Shown: one piece after another, positions 47,041 through 60,503 of the stretch | Position numbering within the stretch: position 1 is the first letter of the stretch | How the letters are laid out: the number at the start of each line of letters is the position of its first letter | Assembly (NCBI GenBank): GCA_037957365.1 | Contig: JARHVA010000668.1 | Coordinates: forward strand, 124,001-188,000 | Origin: Torreya grandis | Lineage: Eukaryota; Streptophyta; Pinopsida; Cupressales; Taxaceae | Length of the DNA: 64,000 bases | Direction: 5' to 3' | Translations under genes and position numbers: made by a program | The notes under the pieces: generated by a model | Seen by the model: only the letters and a program-made list of their open reading frames with translations | What the model was told of the DNA's origin: nothing | Database searches by the model: none

Positions 47041-50000
47041 AGGATGATCACATGGACTTGTTTTTAAAAGGCACTAAAGTTATAGAGGGAAAAGTGTATC
47101 TAAGTAGGAGGATACTACATTATAGAGATGTGGAAAGAGGATTTGTTATTCTTAGTGTTGAAATTTAATTAGATGGAAAAGTACCCATTTTTTAATTTAG
47201 TTGATGAATTTGCAACCTTGGCAGATGTCAAAAATAAAGGATAACAATATTCCATAGGAAGAGAGTGAATTATCAAATCATGTAGATTCATCCATTCCCC
47301 CACTTTGTATTGATTACATTTTTAGTGACTCGAAGTATTCTAGTGCCATGGAAGAGAGATATTCTAGTGATGATAGTGAATGCACCATCAATTATATAGG
47401 ACCTAAAGATAGAACTAATTTTGTCACAAACAATGTCATTCTTAAACAAAATTTAATAGTGGATATTATGACATATCCTAAGGTTTTAAAACTCATGTTC
47501 TATAAGATCATAAAATTCGTAAAGAGATATTTGGACCCTTGATGTTTGGTGTAAATTATACTTGCAAATGTGGTAAATTTATGTTCTCATTGCTCAAACT
47601 TGTTACAACCCAATAAATTAAAATATTGGCCAACAAAATATATGATTTTTCATGAAACAAGAGTTACATTATGGTAAAAAATGGGAGTCATTAATTGGAT
47701 AGTTTATACATTTTACATAGTGATTAACACAATCTGAAGTTCATGGGAGTTACTACCAGATTGGTCCATTTGTGGTCATCTATGAGCAAATAAGTTGCAG
47801 AGGGAAAAATTAAAAATGTGCTTGAAGGAGACATGATAAAATCTAATGGATTGGATCCTAATAAATTTGGTTTGAATATTGATATAGTATTCATCCCTCC
47901 TTACAAAAGATGCTCCCAATCTCAAGGATCTATCATACAATGGCTTGCTAGGAAATTATCTAACATAAACGGTTCTCCTCCAGATGTCATACTCAAACAA
48001 GTTCCATATAAGGTTGAGGTCAAAATGAGGGATGAATAATAATATAAAAACCCTAAATTAGTAGACCAACTTTAATATAATACCACTAATTACAATCGTT
48101 CCAATAAGTGATTAGATGACCTTACAATGCTAAAAAATGTCAAAAATTGAATGCCCATCTAGCTAGTTCATCAAATTGAAATCTCTATAAGGATATAAAA
48201 TGGTTAATTTTTTTGATGAAGTGGAAAATGTGAAAAATCATTGTTGGAAATTTGACTGTTTCAAAAAATTTCCCCTTGCTTCAGTCACATTTATCTAGCA
48301 CAAAACTAGAACCATGATTGAAGAAGATAGAAATAATTTTGTGTTACATGCATTAACATCAAATTCCATATTAATGTGGATAGTGAATCAATAGAGGTGC
48401 ATAAATTTAAACTTTATTGGATGAATGTCTATCAGAATGCCTGTCAAAATATTATGAGTACCCAAGAAAAACCTTATATAGTCATAAATCATACTGGGTA
48501 AATGGTGAGAGGCATGTAGTAAATGTTAACACGGGAAAGAAAAATAAAGTTCAAATCCAATCGTAATAATTAATTTCATATCAAGAATATTTTTGATAAA
48601 TTTATATATTTATCTAAATTTAACTCTTTTTTTATGACATGATGAATCAAAGTTCCTCAAAGGTTTCTTCTTGCATTCTATACCCAAAATTTAATTAAAA
48701 CAAGTGTAATGAGGAGGCCAAATTATTGAAACTTCCACTATTATCACAACCCAATTTCAGAAAGATAATGAACAGAGATTTCAACATATTTTTATTACAA
48801 ATAAAAACTTCTTCACCAAGTGTGATGAGTGTACATATCTATACAACAAATGTACAACCACCACATACCTATAAAGTCTCTCAAACTTGGAGAAGAAAAA
48901 ACATGGGATAATGAATATATTAAAAGTTGTCATGAACATTACTAATCCCGTAGATTACAATCAGAAAAACATCCTTAGGGATTCTTGAGAATTATGCATG
49001 ATAAAACTTACAAAAAAAATAAAGTCATATCAATGATGGGTAAAAAATCAAATTCAATAAGTAATGTTATGAACCTCTATGTTATTTTGACTGGTATGTT
49101 CACACATGGACACAAGACTGGAGGTTTTGGCCCACCATTTATTGAACGTAGATAAAAATACATAGTCACATAATTGGCTTTGTCTCACAATGATCTTGAA
49201 AAAACTATCACATATGAGTACGAGGATTTATTGTATAATTGTGGATCATCCAAATAGCCATTGCATGATACAAATTTACAAAATTATATGCATGGAAAAT
49301 GTAAAGGTAAAAGTAAAAATATGTCTATGATAAAGCAATTAATGTTTCTAGTACAATTACTTTATTCAAAAAATAGTTGTTGATCCTCTACTTGAAACTA
49401 GATAATGCTTCGAGTGACCATAATAATCACACATTTTTTCATTTACATCAAATTTGATAGCAATAAGGGTATTCAACTTTATGTTTGTAATCTTCCTACT
49501 AGTGGGACACACAGATGAGGTTACATATGGGACTTTTGTTATATTAACAACATTATTATTTAAATTAGACAAATTTTATGCCCACATATCATAGACACCT
49601 ACATAACATACCAAGAGGGGTCATGTACATTCACTCCTTACCTTATTGAGGAAGTGTATTAATTCAATGCCTTCGTGGAGCCACACATTTTAAATGGAAA
49701 CTGTAATATAATGGGTATTAGCAAATCAATTATTTTTAAATTTCATGTTGTGGATGGCATACTAGTGATGGAATATAAAGAAATAATAAAATATCTCAAA
49801 CGGTCTCATCCAATACCAATATGGCATACAAAGGATAATGGTAAACCAAACTTGTCAAAAGGATAACCTCCTTTGGAACCTTTCAAAGAACTCAAATAAA
49901 TTTAAAATCTAAAAAATAGAATAAAAGCATATATTGAACATAGGGGAAAAGGTTCAACAAGCAGAGGTAGATAATACTGGCTTCTAATAATAATGCATTG

Positions 50001-50260
50001 GGAAAATTATTTTTTTGATTTAGATATACCATTTTTAAATTATAGTAGGATGTCATATGTTTATTTTTGGCCACAAATAATTAGGAATGTGACCTATATG
50101 ACAAAACAATAGGAGCCACACATTTTTAAAGACAAAACTACATTAATAAATATATCCCAAGTAATAATAATATATATGTTGGGCCTATTTGTGGAAGATC
50201 TAAACAAGCTTTTAATCTATTTATGGATGTGTATGTGGGATAGATGCTTCAAATAGTTTG
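47041..50260 (+). pseudogene. Unrecognised decayed coding region
   Basis: Several plus-strand stretches look like real protein once stops at potential Gln codons are discounted. They are 47348-47542; 47818-48060, with GLDPNKFGLNIDIVFIPPYK; 49020-49310, with GMFTHGHKTGGFGPPFIERR and ALSHNDLEKTITYEYEDLLY; and 49450-50250, with GSCTFTPYLIEEVY and VVDGILVMEYKEIIKYL. Interrupting codons are mostly TAA or TAG. The blocks lie in different frames, so indels are also present. I could not match them to a family. A CxCGK pattern near 47560 and an IPP-like block recall RNA polymerase large subunits, but the decisive NADFDGD motif is absent. It may be the body of an unknown transposon. Confidence 0.35.
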
Positions 50261-50885
50261 CATTTACTATAATTATTCTACTTAAATTCATGGGAGATGT
50301 GCTAGTAGCGATGCAACATTACAAGTTTTAGGGTTCACAATAAGTTGTTGATATGTATTTTAAAAACACAATCAAAGTTGGTGATGAAATGAGAATTAAA
50401 AATCATTGAAATATACTGAAATTACTTGAAGTTTAGGTTTGGGTCATCAAGAATCCATAGAGTCATGGAGGTCTATTTTTTTCTCAAGGTGACATCAACA
50501 AAATGTGTGGATTCATTGAAAATTTTAATCCACTTCATCTCTCCAGATTCACACCTTTTTATGCTCAAATATGCTAACATAATATGGAACATATGTTAAA
50601 TTTTATATAATAAGGCCTCCATGGGAATGCTAATTTATGGATTTTAGATTAGACTATGACTAGTTCTATTAGTCATGAAGATATCATGTACTCTATGGCA
50701 AGAAAATTAAATTTGTGAACCTTGATTTAAAACATATCTAAGTGGCCACACATTTTCATAGATAAGACAAAATTAATCAACATATCCCAATTAATATTAA
50801 TTATATTTATGTTGGGATTATTTATGGATGAATTACATAAGAATTCAATCCATTTCTAGATGTGTATATAGGATAAATACTTATA
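50117..50885. repeat. Internal direct repeat pair (50117-50250 and 50740-50885)
   Basis: Both copies contain cacacattttNaNagacaaaa, ttaataaatatatcccaa/ttaatcaacatatcccaa, tatgttggg.ctatttgtgga and atggatgtgtat.t.ggata, about 630 bp apart. Confidence 0.6.
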
Positions 50886-52345
50886 GTAAGGACATAAAAT
50901 GAAAATGAACATGAAAATATATGATGGAAAAGGTAGATGGGGATATAAATTACCTTAATTTATTAGAAGATGATAATGTGGATATAAAGGTGAGGTTTCA
51001 ATATTTGAAAACTTTAGGGAGAAGGTAAGGTGAAACATTGTATCATGATTGTTTGATGCCTAATAAAACATTAATCAAATTAGATGAAATTAAATAAGAA
51101 ATTTATGTGGATAGCATCATCTAGGCATATACCAAATAAAAAATAGAAATTAAAATTGATGAAGATACTTGAAAAAATACACGAGGATATTAAATCATAC
51201 CTTACACTATTCAACTAGGGTAATGAATGCTTAAAGGTGAAACTATTGAAGATTGTAAATTAATACTCCATATCATCTTTCCATGGTGTTTTTTTTTTTG
51301 AAATTTCTATTCCAAAGCAAGCTCTAGTAACTTGAGATTACTTTTGTACTATTGTTTAATATGAAGTGAAGATTGATGTTTATTTCATTGAATTATTTGC
51401 CATACATGTGGAAGAATTACATTAAGATGTTAATAATGTAATGGTATTATTTATTAAATATGAATGGGAGATTAATATTTATTTCATTAAATTATTTTTT
51501 CTTGTTATCGAGCTAATAATATATTAATGTTTAATTGTGTCAAAAAAATAAATTGTAGTTATTATCATTATTCTACCTAATTTCATGGGAGATGTGCTAA
51601 TAGCGATACACCATAAGTTTCAAGATTCACACTTGTTGATGTATGTTTTAAGAACATGAGTTATAAAAGATATTTATGCAAGAAGGAGAGTGATGTGAGT
51701 ATTTAACTACAAGGAAATTATTTCAAATTTAGGTTTGGGTCCAGTAAATTTTGAATGAATTTATTTGTAGTCCATAAATAAGTTGAACCTTTATATTCAC
51801 TTTATATTTCCTTCACATCAGTGGCTTCCATACATAAAATAAACTAATATATAGTAGCTAAAAAATTTAAATAACATATATTAATTTTATTAATTATACA
51901 ACATCAAAAGAAAACACATGGAAATCAACATGAAACCACAAAGTCATAGATGTCTCTTTTGTTTTCAAGGTGGAATAAAAAAAATGCACAAATCCATTGA
52001 TACTTTAAGTCCAATTTATATCTCCATATGTCCATTTTTTCATGATCATAATATGGCAACATATTACTATCATGTCTCAAAAAATAAATAAAGCACATAT
52101 AAATTTTTAAACATACTTTCAATAGGAAAGTGAATACAATGGCGATCATAACAGGGTCATAGAGTCATAGAGTCATGGACTCTCCCAGAGAAAATCTTAA
52201 CATTAAATTCAAATAGGAATTTATGTACATGTTAATTTGAATATTTCACATAAGTTAGACCATGACTGGGCTCATTAGTCATGCAGATATCATGTACTAT
52301 GTGTCATGACAGCAAATGTGAATCTTGATTTAAAACATATTAGTG
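50258..52345. repeat. Two long diverged direct repeats flanking ~0.8 kb
   Basis: The series from catgggagatgtgcta.tagcgat, through tttaggtttgggtc and gtcat.ga.gtct.ttttt..tcaaggtg, to attagtcatg.agatatcatgtact and cttgatttaaaacatat occurs at about 50275-50740 and again at about 51575-52345. The order is kept and the second copy is longer. This could be the LTR pair of a small non-autonomous element or a segmental duplication. Confidence 0.5.
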
Positions 52346-52500
52346 TGGTTGTGAAGTGATTAATTATTTCACATATCTTAATACATAGAGTCTAAATTTT
52401 TAAATTTTTTATTAATGCATGTGGTAACCACTTTGGTTTTACAATAACATGCCCATTATACACAAGATAGGAATAATATGAATAACAAAGACCTATATTG

Positions 52501-52547
52501 TTATCTTGGGTAGAATGGGAACGTGCCCATTTTACACATTAAGATAA
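52501..52547. repeat. Imperfect hairpin
   Basis: ttatcttgggtagaatggg (52501-52519) pairs with cccattttacacattaagataa (52526-52547) across a short loop, with a small bulge. Confidence 0.6.
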
Positions 52548-52596
52548 AAGTAACGACTGAGATAAATTTATAATATGAGAAACCATGTCTTATATT

Positions 52597-52642
52597 CTTA
52601 TCTAGTGTAGAATGGGCACATTACCATTCTACACAAGATAGT
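52597..52642. repeat. Hairpin with perfect 11-bp core
   Basis: gtgtagaatgg (52605-52615) pairs perfectly with ccattctacac (52624-52634) around gcacatta. The flanks cttatcta and aagatag extend the stem imperfectly. It belongs to the same family as 52501-52547 and 45505-45545. Confidence 0.7.
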
Positions 52643-52798
52643 AATAATGACAAGTATGTTTTAAATTGGGCACATGGGCAATGAAAAGTGTTTAATACTT
52701 GAACATGGTGATAATAAGTATGTTTTACAATATTTCACTAATATTTATAAATATTCCATATCATCATGTGACTAGTTAATACATGATAAAATTTGGAT

Positions 52799-52799
52799 T

Positions 52800-52857
<58 letters not shown>

Positions 52858-52858
52858 T
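52799..52858. repeat. (AAT)n microsatellite
   Basis: A long uninterrupted taataataat run. Confidence 0.95.
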
Positions 52859-55800
52859 AGGGTCAAAATATGTAATTAATACTAATTTCAACTATTAAAC
52901 CATGCTAAAATATTATCCCATTTCCTGTAAATACGAATTTAAAGGTAAAAAAAAATAAGTTAAGATATAATTATAAGATGATTATATAGTAGTTTGAATC
53001 TAATAATATCTATATTAGAATCTAATATCACACTAGTTAAAACCAATAATAAAAATATTGGTATCCAATATCCCACTGGTCAAAAACTAATAATTGTAAT
53101 ATGAAAATCCAATTTCAACAATTATAAAACTAGAAATGACAATACTATAAGTCTAGATTCTTAAGAATATGTACATATTTAATGAAATGATGGTTATATA
53201 TTAGTAAGTATAAGTGATGGTTTATTCATCCTTGGTTGTATCAAATGAAAAAAAGAGAGAAGTATGGATTCAAACATTTGTATTACATCATTTTGTCATT
53301 GTTTTATTTTGTGTTTAAGGTTTGAAGGGGATTTCTAAGGGATGATTGTGTTTGTATTTTCTATTGATATGAAGTCTGAAAATGGTTTGAGTTGCTAGCA
53401 TTGACTATAATGTTAAACTTGAATTTAAATTTAGTATAAACTATAAAGGCAAGGAAGGTTTATGATACAAGGTGAATTATAAAGTGATCTTATTTATTTT
53501 TAATGTTACATTCGATAGTACCATAATTAAATTGATTGTTTGGGTTCCCTAAACTATTGGAAGGAAATTTGATTATGGTATTCCTATTATAAGATTATGT
53601 GGTAATCTTAGATACAAACAAATAGCTTGTCCATTATTTATAAGATATCTTCTTTTGATGAAACCTAAGTTGATTTTCTACACAAGATTATTTAGGGTTT
53701 CTAGTTGGAAAGATCGATAAGGTCAAGATACTATTGATATAATCCAAGTTATGATGATTTTTTTAGATTCTATGTATGAATGTAACTTGTATAATTACAT
53801 TCAACCATATCTTACATGAGTTGACAAATTGTTCCTTTTTTGAATTATTAATTATGAAGTCACGATAAGTATTAGTTCAATCAATATTATTAATGTGGAC
53901 TATGTATGACTGGGACTACCTTAGTAGACTTGTAGATTTAATATTTACATTACTTTCTTTAAATATTTAAAAGTTAAATTGGTTGGTTTATAGGCAAAAT
54001 TAATGTGGTACATGATTTACCTTGCTCATATTTTGTAACTACATTGAAAATATTCCATAAAGATTGGTGTGAAATATTGCAGTTTCAAACAAAAGGGTTA
54101 AATGTGTTTTTGTGTTTCTTAGGATGGTGAGGACATAAGCCAACATATACAATAAATTTTTTTAAAATGATATTTTGGACAAATGTGACAACTATCATCA
54201 TGATGTAAATGATGTTGGAAATGATCATGTTAACAAAAATGCTATTGGTGATGCCAATAATGTTCATGTTGGGCATGATATTGTCTCAAATGACATTTTG
54301 GGTGTGATTCCTAACATCCAAGTTTATATATAAGCACATGGACAAAGGTTGGGGTCAATATAGAAAACTCACAAGTAGGGGGTGATCATGAGGAGGTACA
54401 AAGGGGTGAAAACCTAAGACAACATGATGTTTTAGATCCTGGCATTAAGAAACTTAATAAATTGCCACATCTTACATATTCCAATGGATAATCTAGAGAA
54501 AATATTGAGGCATGATTAGTGAAACTACATAAACATTTCACCCTACATAATATGAGATCTAATAAAAAGACCCATAAATGAGTCTACCAATTGGAAAGTG
54601 ATTAAATGAGTCTACCAATAAAAAGACCCATAATTTTACCTATTACCCTTTTGCACCTGTATATCCCTTTGAATAAATTTTTATTTACTTTGTAAAACAC
54701 ATTAGAATAAATTACTTGTGTGAGTCCTCATACATTCCCAACATTTATGAGTTCCATCCTTCAACTTATTTGATTATAAGCAATTATTTATTTATTTTAG
54801 CATCCATGGAATGTAAAAATTAGATCTCTATTGTTTTACACATGCATAGTATTTTATCATAACATCCCATATTTGCATGCCATTTCTTAAAAATAGATTT
54901 ATTCTAATTTTTTCATTCATAGTGTTCATTCTTGCTTCTTATTTTCACTTCTAACATAACATTGGAAAAATTGTGTTAAATTTGTTCCCAATTTTCTAAT
55001 AGAGAAATAATAACAAAGGTTTACATTAATTCAAAACATTAATATAAATAATATTTCAATTCACATTTAACACTTTTCCCTTTGTATCTATTTAGATCAT
55101 TTCACTTTCAGCTTTATATTTTTGGATGTATCCATAAATATAAAAGTATAAATGTAAATAGCATTTTATATTAATTAATTCTCAACATTGAATTTACAGC
55201 TTATTATTCATTTTAGCATTTTTTTCATTTTCATTTGTGCATCTTTCACTCATTAAACCATAAAAAATATAAAAGGAATTCAGACACATATTATTAGAGC
55301 TTATTTATTTCTAGCCTTTCATTCATTCACATTGTAAAAACATAAAAATATCAATCATTTGTTTCATATACCTTATCATTATAATTCATTCAATTAACTA
55401 TGTTTAGTTTTACAACATTTATTTAAAAAATAAAATAAAATAAAAATAGTTATGCATTTTTTAGCACTTAGTTTGTATTTACATCCATGAAACTTTGAAA
55501 ATACAAAAAAAAAAATTTAAAAAAAGTTCATCATTGTATTTTAATTGTTTTCATGCATTGAAAAGGAAAAAGAAAAGAAACATATTATTTTTTTACACAT
55601 AATTAGGTAATTGAATAAAAATAAATATTTAATTTGAAAAGAAATGATATATTTATTTATTTTTAATTGCATGAAAAATAATTCTTTTAATTTCATTTGA
55701 AGATATTTCAGTTTATTTATTTATTTAAAACTTGCCATAACACAATACATTAGTTAGAATTGCATGCACACAAACATTTATAAATCAAAATTAGCTTTTA

Positions 55801-57029
55801 ACTCAAACATCATTCAACTCTTATGTTTTGACATCCTTGGATGACACTCCTAAAATAAACACATCAACAAAGGATAATAATTTTTTAAAGAGTGATCTCC
55901 CCCATTTATGAATAAAATATACAAAGTGATACCAAATTTAAGTTTTGGCTGGAATTATTTCACACTAATCCATTCCCACAACTTATAATCAATGAATTTG
56001 AGGTTCTAGATGAACAAACTGGGTTAGATGAATCACAACTTGCTCTAAAATTACACTTATTATCTTTTTTATTAGCTAGCTAATATATTTGATTCAGATC
56101 TCCATCTTCAAATCTATATTTGCCTATTTATCTTATTTAGTGGATGACATTATGTAGGCAAGACTAGCTCAATCGAGCCAAATAGATCCCAAGATTAATT
56201 CAACCTAATTTCTCTCCATTCAAAGAGAGTATTATTCACTAAGATTTATGCTACCTATTACTTTTATAATCCAATTATTATATAGCCCTTAACACTAGAC
56301 AAATTTCTCTAATAAATGAACATTATGAATTAGTAGAGGAGTAGTGGTATATAATATCACACCCACTTAGACATATAGCTCAAAATCCTAATAAGGTATA
56401 TCATCCAATTATATAAAATCATTTAGTTTTATGAGTTTATCCTAATCAAACCATCCATCTAGTTCACTAGCTACATTTCTTGTCACAAATTTTTGGTTGT
56501 CTCAACTCAACACTAGGAATTCAAATGCATAAGGTTAGTGTGAAGCTTTTTATACATAGAAATATGGTAACCACAATGTTAAAGACTTGTCTTTTGTAAT
56601 TTCTATATTTTATCTTGTTTTATTTCTTTCAACTTTCTCCACTTTAATTTATTTTTGGGTGTTAATTTATTTTTGGGTGTTCATACACCCCCAAAATATG
56701 TTTATTTAAGATTTAAATAGGCCCTTAGTCCTAGATGCCATCAAAAACAATGTTTGGACCCTATATGAACCCTCATTTTATAGGTAGGATAATTTTGATG
56801 ATCCAAATAATATAAACATTGACAACCCATATCCTTGCTATATTTATTCCTCATTAATTCCACACACCAAATATAATGTTATGTTGTAAGAGTTATGATA
56901 ATTATCAGAGACTTAAAATAATTATCATGATTTGAATCACATTAATTTAATCTGTTGAGGTGTTTTGATCAAAATGTTTTAACTAGACCTTGTTTTATCT
57001 TAAAAACACTCAATTATCAAAGAATTGGA
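52859..57029. other. AT-rich interval without recognisable genes
   Basis: No conserved domain was found. At 54550-54640 atgagtctaccaa and aataaaaagacccataa each occur twice. At about 56645-56680 a ~20-bp unit (aatttatttttgggtgtt) is tandemly doubled and followed by acaccccc, forming a short ttttgggtgt/acacccccaaaa hairpin. The region 54750-55750 is extremely A/T-rich. The 5' LTR of the downstream gypsy element may be here, but no second copy is available in the window to define it. Confidence 0.4.
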
Positions 57030-58980
57030 AGATTTGATTAGTATAATAAAATAATTTAGACCATAAAAGAGGCATTATCTAGAATGCAATTACCTCCCCT
57101 TCCTTCTAGCTCAAATCCTTCCAATCTAATGCCTACCAAGCAACCTAATTTGACTTCTTATGAATAACCATAGACAAATCAAATCATCTGAGGTTATCAT
57201 CCCCTTCCATTTGAACCTCATACAAGGGAGATATCCAAACCAATATCTATTGATAATTTGATTGACCTCATCTCCACCTTGGTGGGGTGCATTTGAGACT
57301 TGGAAACATACCATTCTTCCTCTCAAACAAGTCTATTAGATTAAGGATTTGATCCAAATGTTAATAAATAAATTCATTATTATTCCATAAATATTTTGTT
57401 ATCCTCCTAATAACTAATCTAAATCAAATCCACCCACTTCCAAACAACTTACTATGTTACCAAAGCCTATGAGTTTTTATTTCCTAAAATGTTTTTAGTA
57501 GTATGGCTATAGTGTGCCTCCACATTATACTCCTAATAATACTCCTTATAGTTTCATTCCATATTATATCACTACTAAAAATATGTATTATATAACATAG
57601 CTTTATTTAATTCCTTTTAGCTATATGTCTGATAGTATGTTTCCCTCGTATGTCTAACCTAGCCATGTTTTAGTTAGTGTTATTCCTTCATACACTCCAC
57701 TTAATTAGGTGTTGACTGGTGTAACCCCCTTAAACTATTTACCACCATAATTTAATATGTACTCATAATCCATGCATCTATATAATCATTTACCAATTTA
57801 TTATCCTCCCCAACTTAAATGACAACACATTCCCTTGGCTTTTTCACTCTAAAAGCTTATCCAACTCTCCCTCCTCCAAGATACTGAGACTCTTCTTTGA
57901 TGGATTTCAGTTCAATGGGAACATATGTTGAATATCTTAAATATCCCCTTGAACAAATGACTCAATGAGTTCTATTAACTCACCCATTTCATAAACTTAT
58001 GAATTATAAGGGAGATGGAGACATCAATGCCCACATTAATGCTTACACCATTGTAATTAATGAGTTTCTCCCTTGGGATACAATCATGGAAAAATATTTC
58101 TTAAAAACTCTTGAATGAATTACCATAGATTTATAGTAACATCTTCCCAAGACTTCTATTCATTCCTATAAAAAACACATCAATAAATTTGTTAAAGCTT
58201 TTGACATGAACAACTTTCTTCTCACCAACATAAATGAATTCCTTCATATCATACAAAGGCCCAGTGAGTATTTTTCCCACTTCATCATGAGGTGGCATCA
58301 AGTAATCCACTATTTTTATAGTACTCCTAATATGGATCATAGATAACTATGTGATCTCTTCATTCACTCTCTTAATCATGAAACTAGGTAAAACCTTCAT
58401 AATTTTCCTTATCGGTTTTATGAAGAAGGGTTGGAAATTGATTTGAGGATAGACTAACTAACCATAGATAGTGGATGAAAATCATATGATCCAACAAGAT
58501 TTTTTTTCTCTAACAAAAACAATGGGTGATATCAAAGAAACTAAAATAATAAAGGGCCCAAATTTTTAAACTATAACCATAATACCACTAATGATGGTGT
58601 TACAGACCAAGCTAAAAATAACAACGTGGTTAATAATAATTAAAAACAAAACAATAATAAAAACCATAACACAATGAAAATGGTAATCAAAGCAACATGG
58701 ATCCCATGTCTATTATCCATGCCATGGATTCCAATTACCCACCACCATAAGAAAATTAATATCAAATCCAAAATAAAAATTCCAACACATGTATCAAAAA
58801 TAATATTTTAATAAAAAAATATTATCAAAAAAGCATTCAAAATCAAAACTATAAACAAGAATTCAATTAAAAAAATTGTAAAAATTGTAGAACAAGGGAT
58901 TATGATCTGAATGTTTATTGTTGGTTTCATAGATTTATTCGTCATAATACACATACTTTTAAGAAATTACTTTAACAAGT
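57030..58980 (+). pseudogene. Gypsy gag remnant (plus strand)
   Basis: The N-terminal part reads EALSRMQLPPLPSSSNPSN (about 57070-57125), followed by a Pro/Tyr/Ser-rich linker (57480-57780). The gag core is at 57960-58330, with NYKGDGDINAHINAYTIV, SIHSYKKHINKFVKAFDMN and IIQRPSEYFSHFIMRWHQVI, matching the usual S-F-x-x-L...F and Q...E-x-F-x-x-F-x-x-R-W pattern. An Asn/Ile/Lys-rich tail leads to a C-x-F-H-type zinc-binding relic, VYCWFHRFIRHNTH (about 58914-58955). Stops are mainly TAA or TAG where Gln would fit. Confidence 0.7.
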
Positions 58981-59696
58981 GTATTCAAATATTCCATGAT
59001 GATCAATGGTATATGTGCATTGATATGTTTTTTAAAATCCCCATGAAAACCCAAAACCTTCCCAAACATGTCTTCCATAGCATAAAATGGAAATCTATGC
59101 ATTTATTATAACTCTTTACTAAACTTTCAACTAAAACCTAACCAAATTTCATCATAGAATAATCCTGCTACCTTGCCCATGCTAACTATAACTCTTGATT
59201 TTGAGGATTTAATTTATTAAAATCTTGATGTCACCCCTTCCATCAGTCCTCAAGGGAAGATTAGACTTAAATGTTTAGTGTAATTAGATATCAATGAATG
59301 ATAAAATATAATTACTCACACAAATAAGTATCAACCATAAAATCCACATTTTATGAATGGATTAGAAGAACAACCAAAATTTTTGGAACCTATTATCTTG
59401 GTTTGGATCTTAAAATACATTTTTGTTATATTTCATTTATGGACTTATTGAATATTTCTCTTTTATATTTTCTATCACTTCTCTATGCCCAATGTATTAA
59501 TCATCTTGCAATGTTACCCTAGTGTATGAGGTGAAAATCAATCATATCAATCTAGACATGTATACCCCATACAAAATTTCAAGGACACATGGTTTTATTT
59601 GATCTTATATTTGATATTGATATGGATAAGAGATGTGATCCTAATTTATATCTACAATTATATATTTATAACAATTAGATTAAAATAACCATAGTT

Positions 59697-60503
59697 TTAG
59701 ATTGAGGTAAAAACAGGTTTTGAAGGGGCCCCGAAACCCTGTAACAGAGAGCAAAAAAAAGAACGTCTAAGCCCACAGGCAATGCCTAAAAAACACTACA
59801 ATGAAGTAGCAAAAACAGGTTTTAAATGGACCTGAAACCATTAGAGACACATCCGGTCAAAACCCAGAAACAGAAATCTGGTAGCACAACAAACAAAAAA
59901 TAACAAAAGGAGAACAAAGATTAGTACCAGTTTCTAAACCAACAATAAGGACCAGATTATTCATCCAGTTCCAGTATCAAGTTCATGGCTTCTTTTCCTT
60001 TCAAAGCAGTTTCCTGGGTGGTAACCTCCAGCAAAGCTCCTTTTTGTGTATCTTTCTTTCTGGAACTTTGCCTTGTCCTTTTGCTGGGACCCTCTAGTGC
60101 TTTGGTCTCCTCATTGGCTCGTTTACCTATATTGATAGCAGCTGCACAAATGTTGGACGTTACTTCCTCCATTTTCTTTCTATTGTCCTTTATTAGTTCC
60201 CGGAGGTTGTTTTCATAAGCTTTGAGCTTGACAGGGATCTCGCTTAACTGATTTTCCATGTTGTTTACTTTGTTCCAAGCAGCTTTCAGAGAATCTTCCA
60301 AAGTTTCCGCTTTTCTCTTGAGATCAATGATCTCCCTACACAACCAGGAATCAAATTGGGAAGAAGACTCAGCTTTACAGTTAACCCAGGTCATAGGAGT
60401 GTGTATTTCATCATTCTGATTCTTCCCTCTCCAATCCTCAGCCTTTTTATTGGGGTTATTCCTGGCTTCTTCAAAGAAGTCTTCTTGACTCTTTTGTTAA
60501 TAT
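59697..60503 (-). mobile_element. Retroposon-like insertion with 13-bp target duplication
   Basis: The segment is flanked by aataaccatagtt at 59684-59696 and 60504-60516. It is distinctly less AT-rich than its surroundings. Read on the minus strand it contains the 3' part of an ORF that is open right to the upstream edge, then about 260 bp of untranslated sequence. A variable, long duplication plus truncation at the 5' side of the transcript sense suggests target-primed retroposition (LINE-type machinery). No poly(A) is seen at the 3' end, so the family is uncertain. Confidence 0.65.
59957..60502 (-). CDS. 5'-truncated ORF encoding a coiled-coil protein
   Basis: The minus-strand frame is open from the insertion edge (about 60502) to TAG at 59957-59959, about 180 codons, with an internal Met at 60394. 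The product has a charged start (QEDFFEEARNNPNKKAEDW), a long heptad-like helix (DLKRKAETLEDSLKAAWNKV, MENQLSEIPVKLKAYENNL), a basic patch KRTRQSSRKK and an acidic end. It has no stop codons, unlike the gypsy gene around it, so it is a younger arrival. This could be the C-terminal part of a LINE ORF1 or another element's structural protein; I do not recognise the family. Confidence 0.55.

Noticed and set aside
47530..47960. RNA polymerase large-subunit-like zinc (CxCGK) and IPP motifs
   Set aside because: The match is short and the blocks lie in different frames. The hallmark NADFDGD and bridge-helix motifs were not found in the region.
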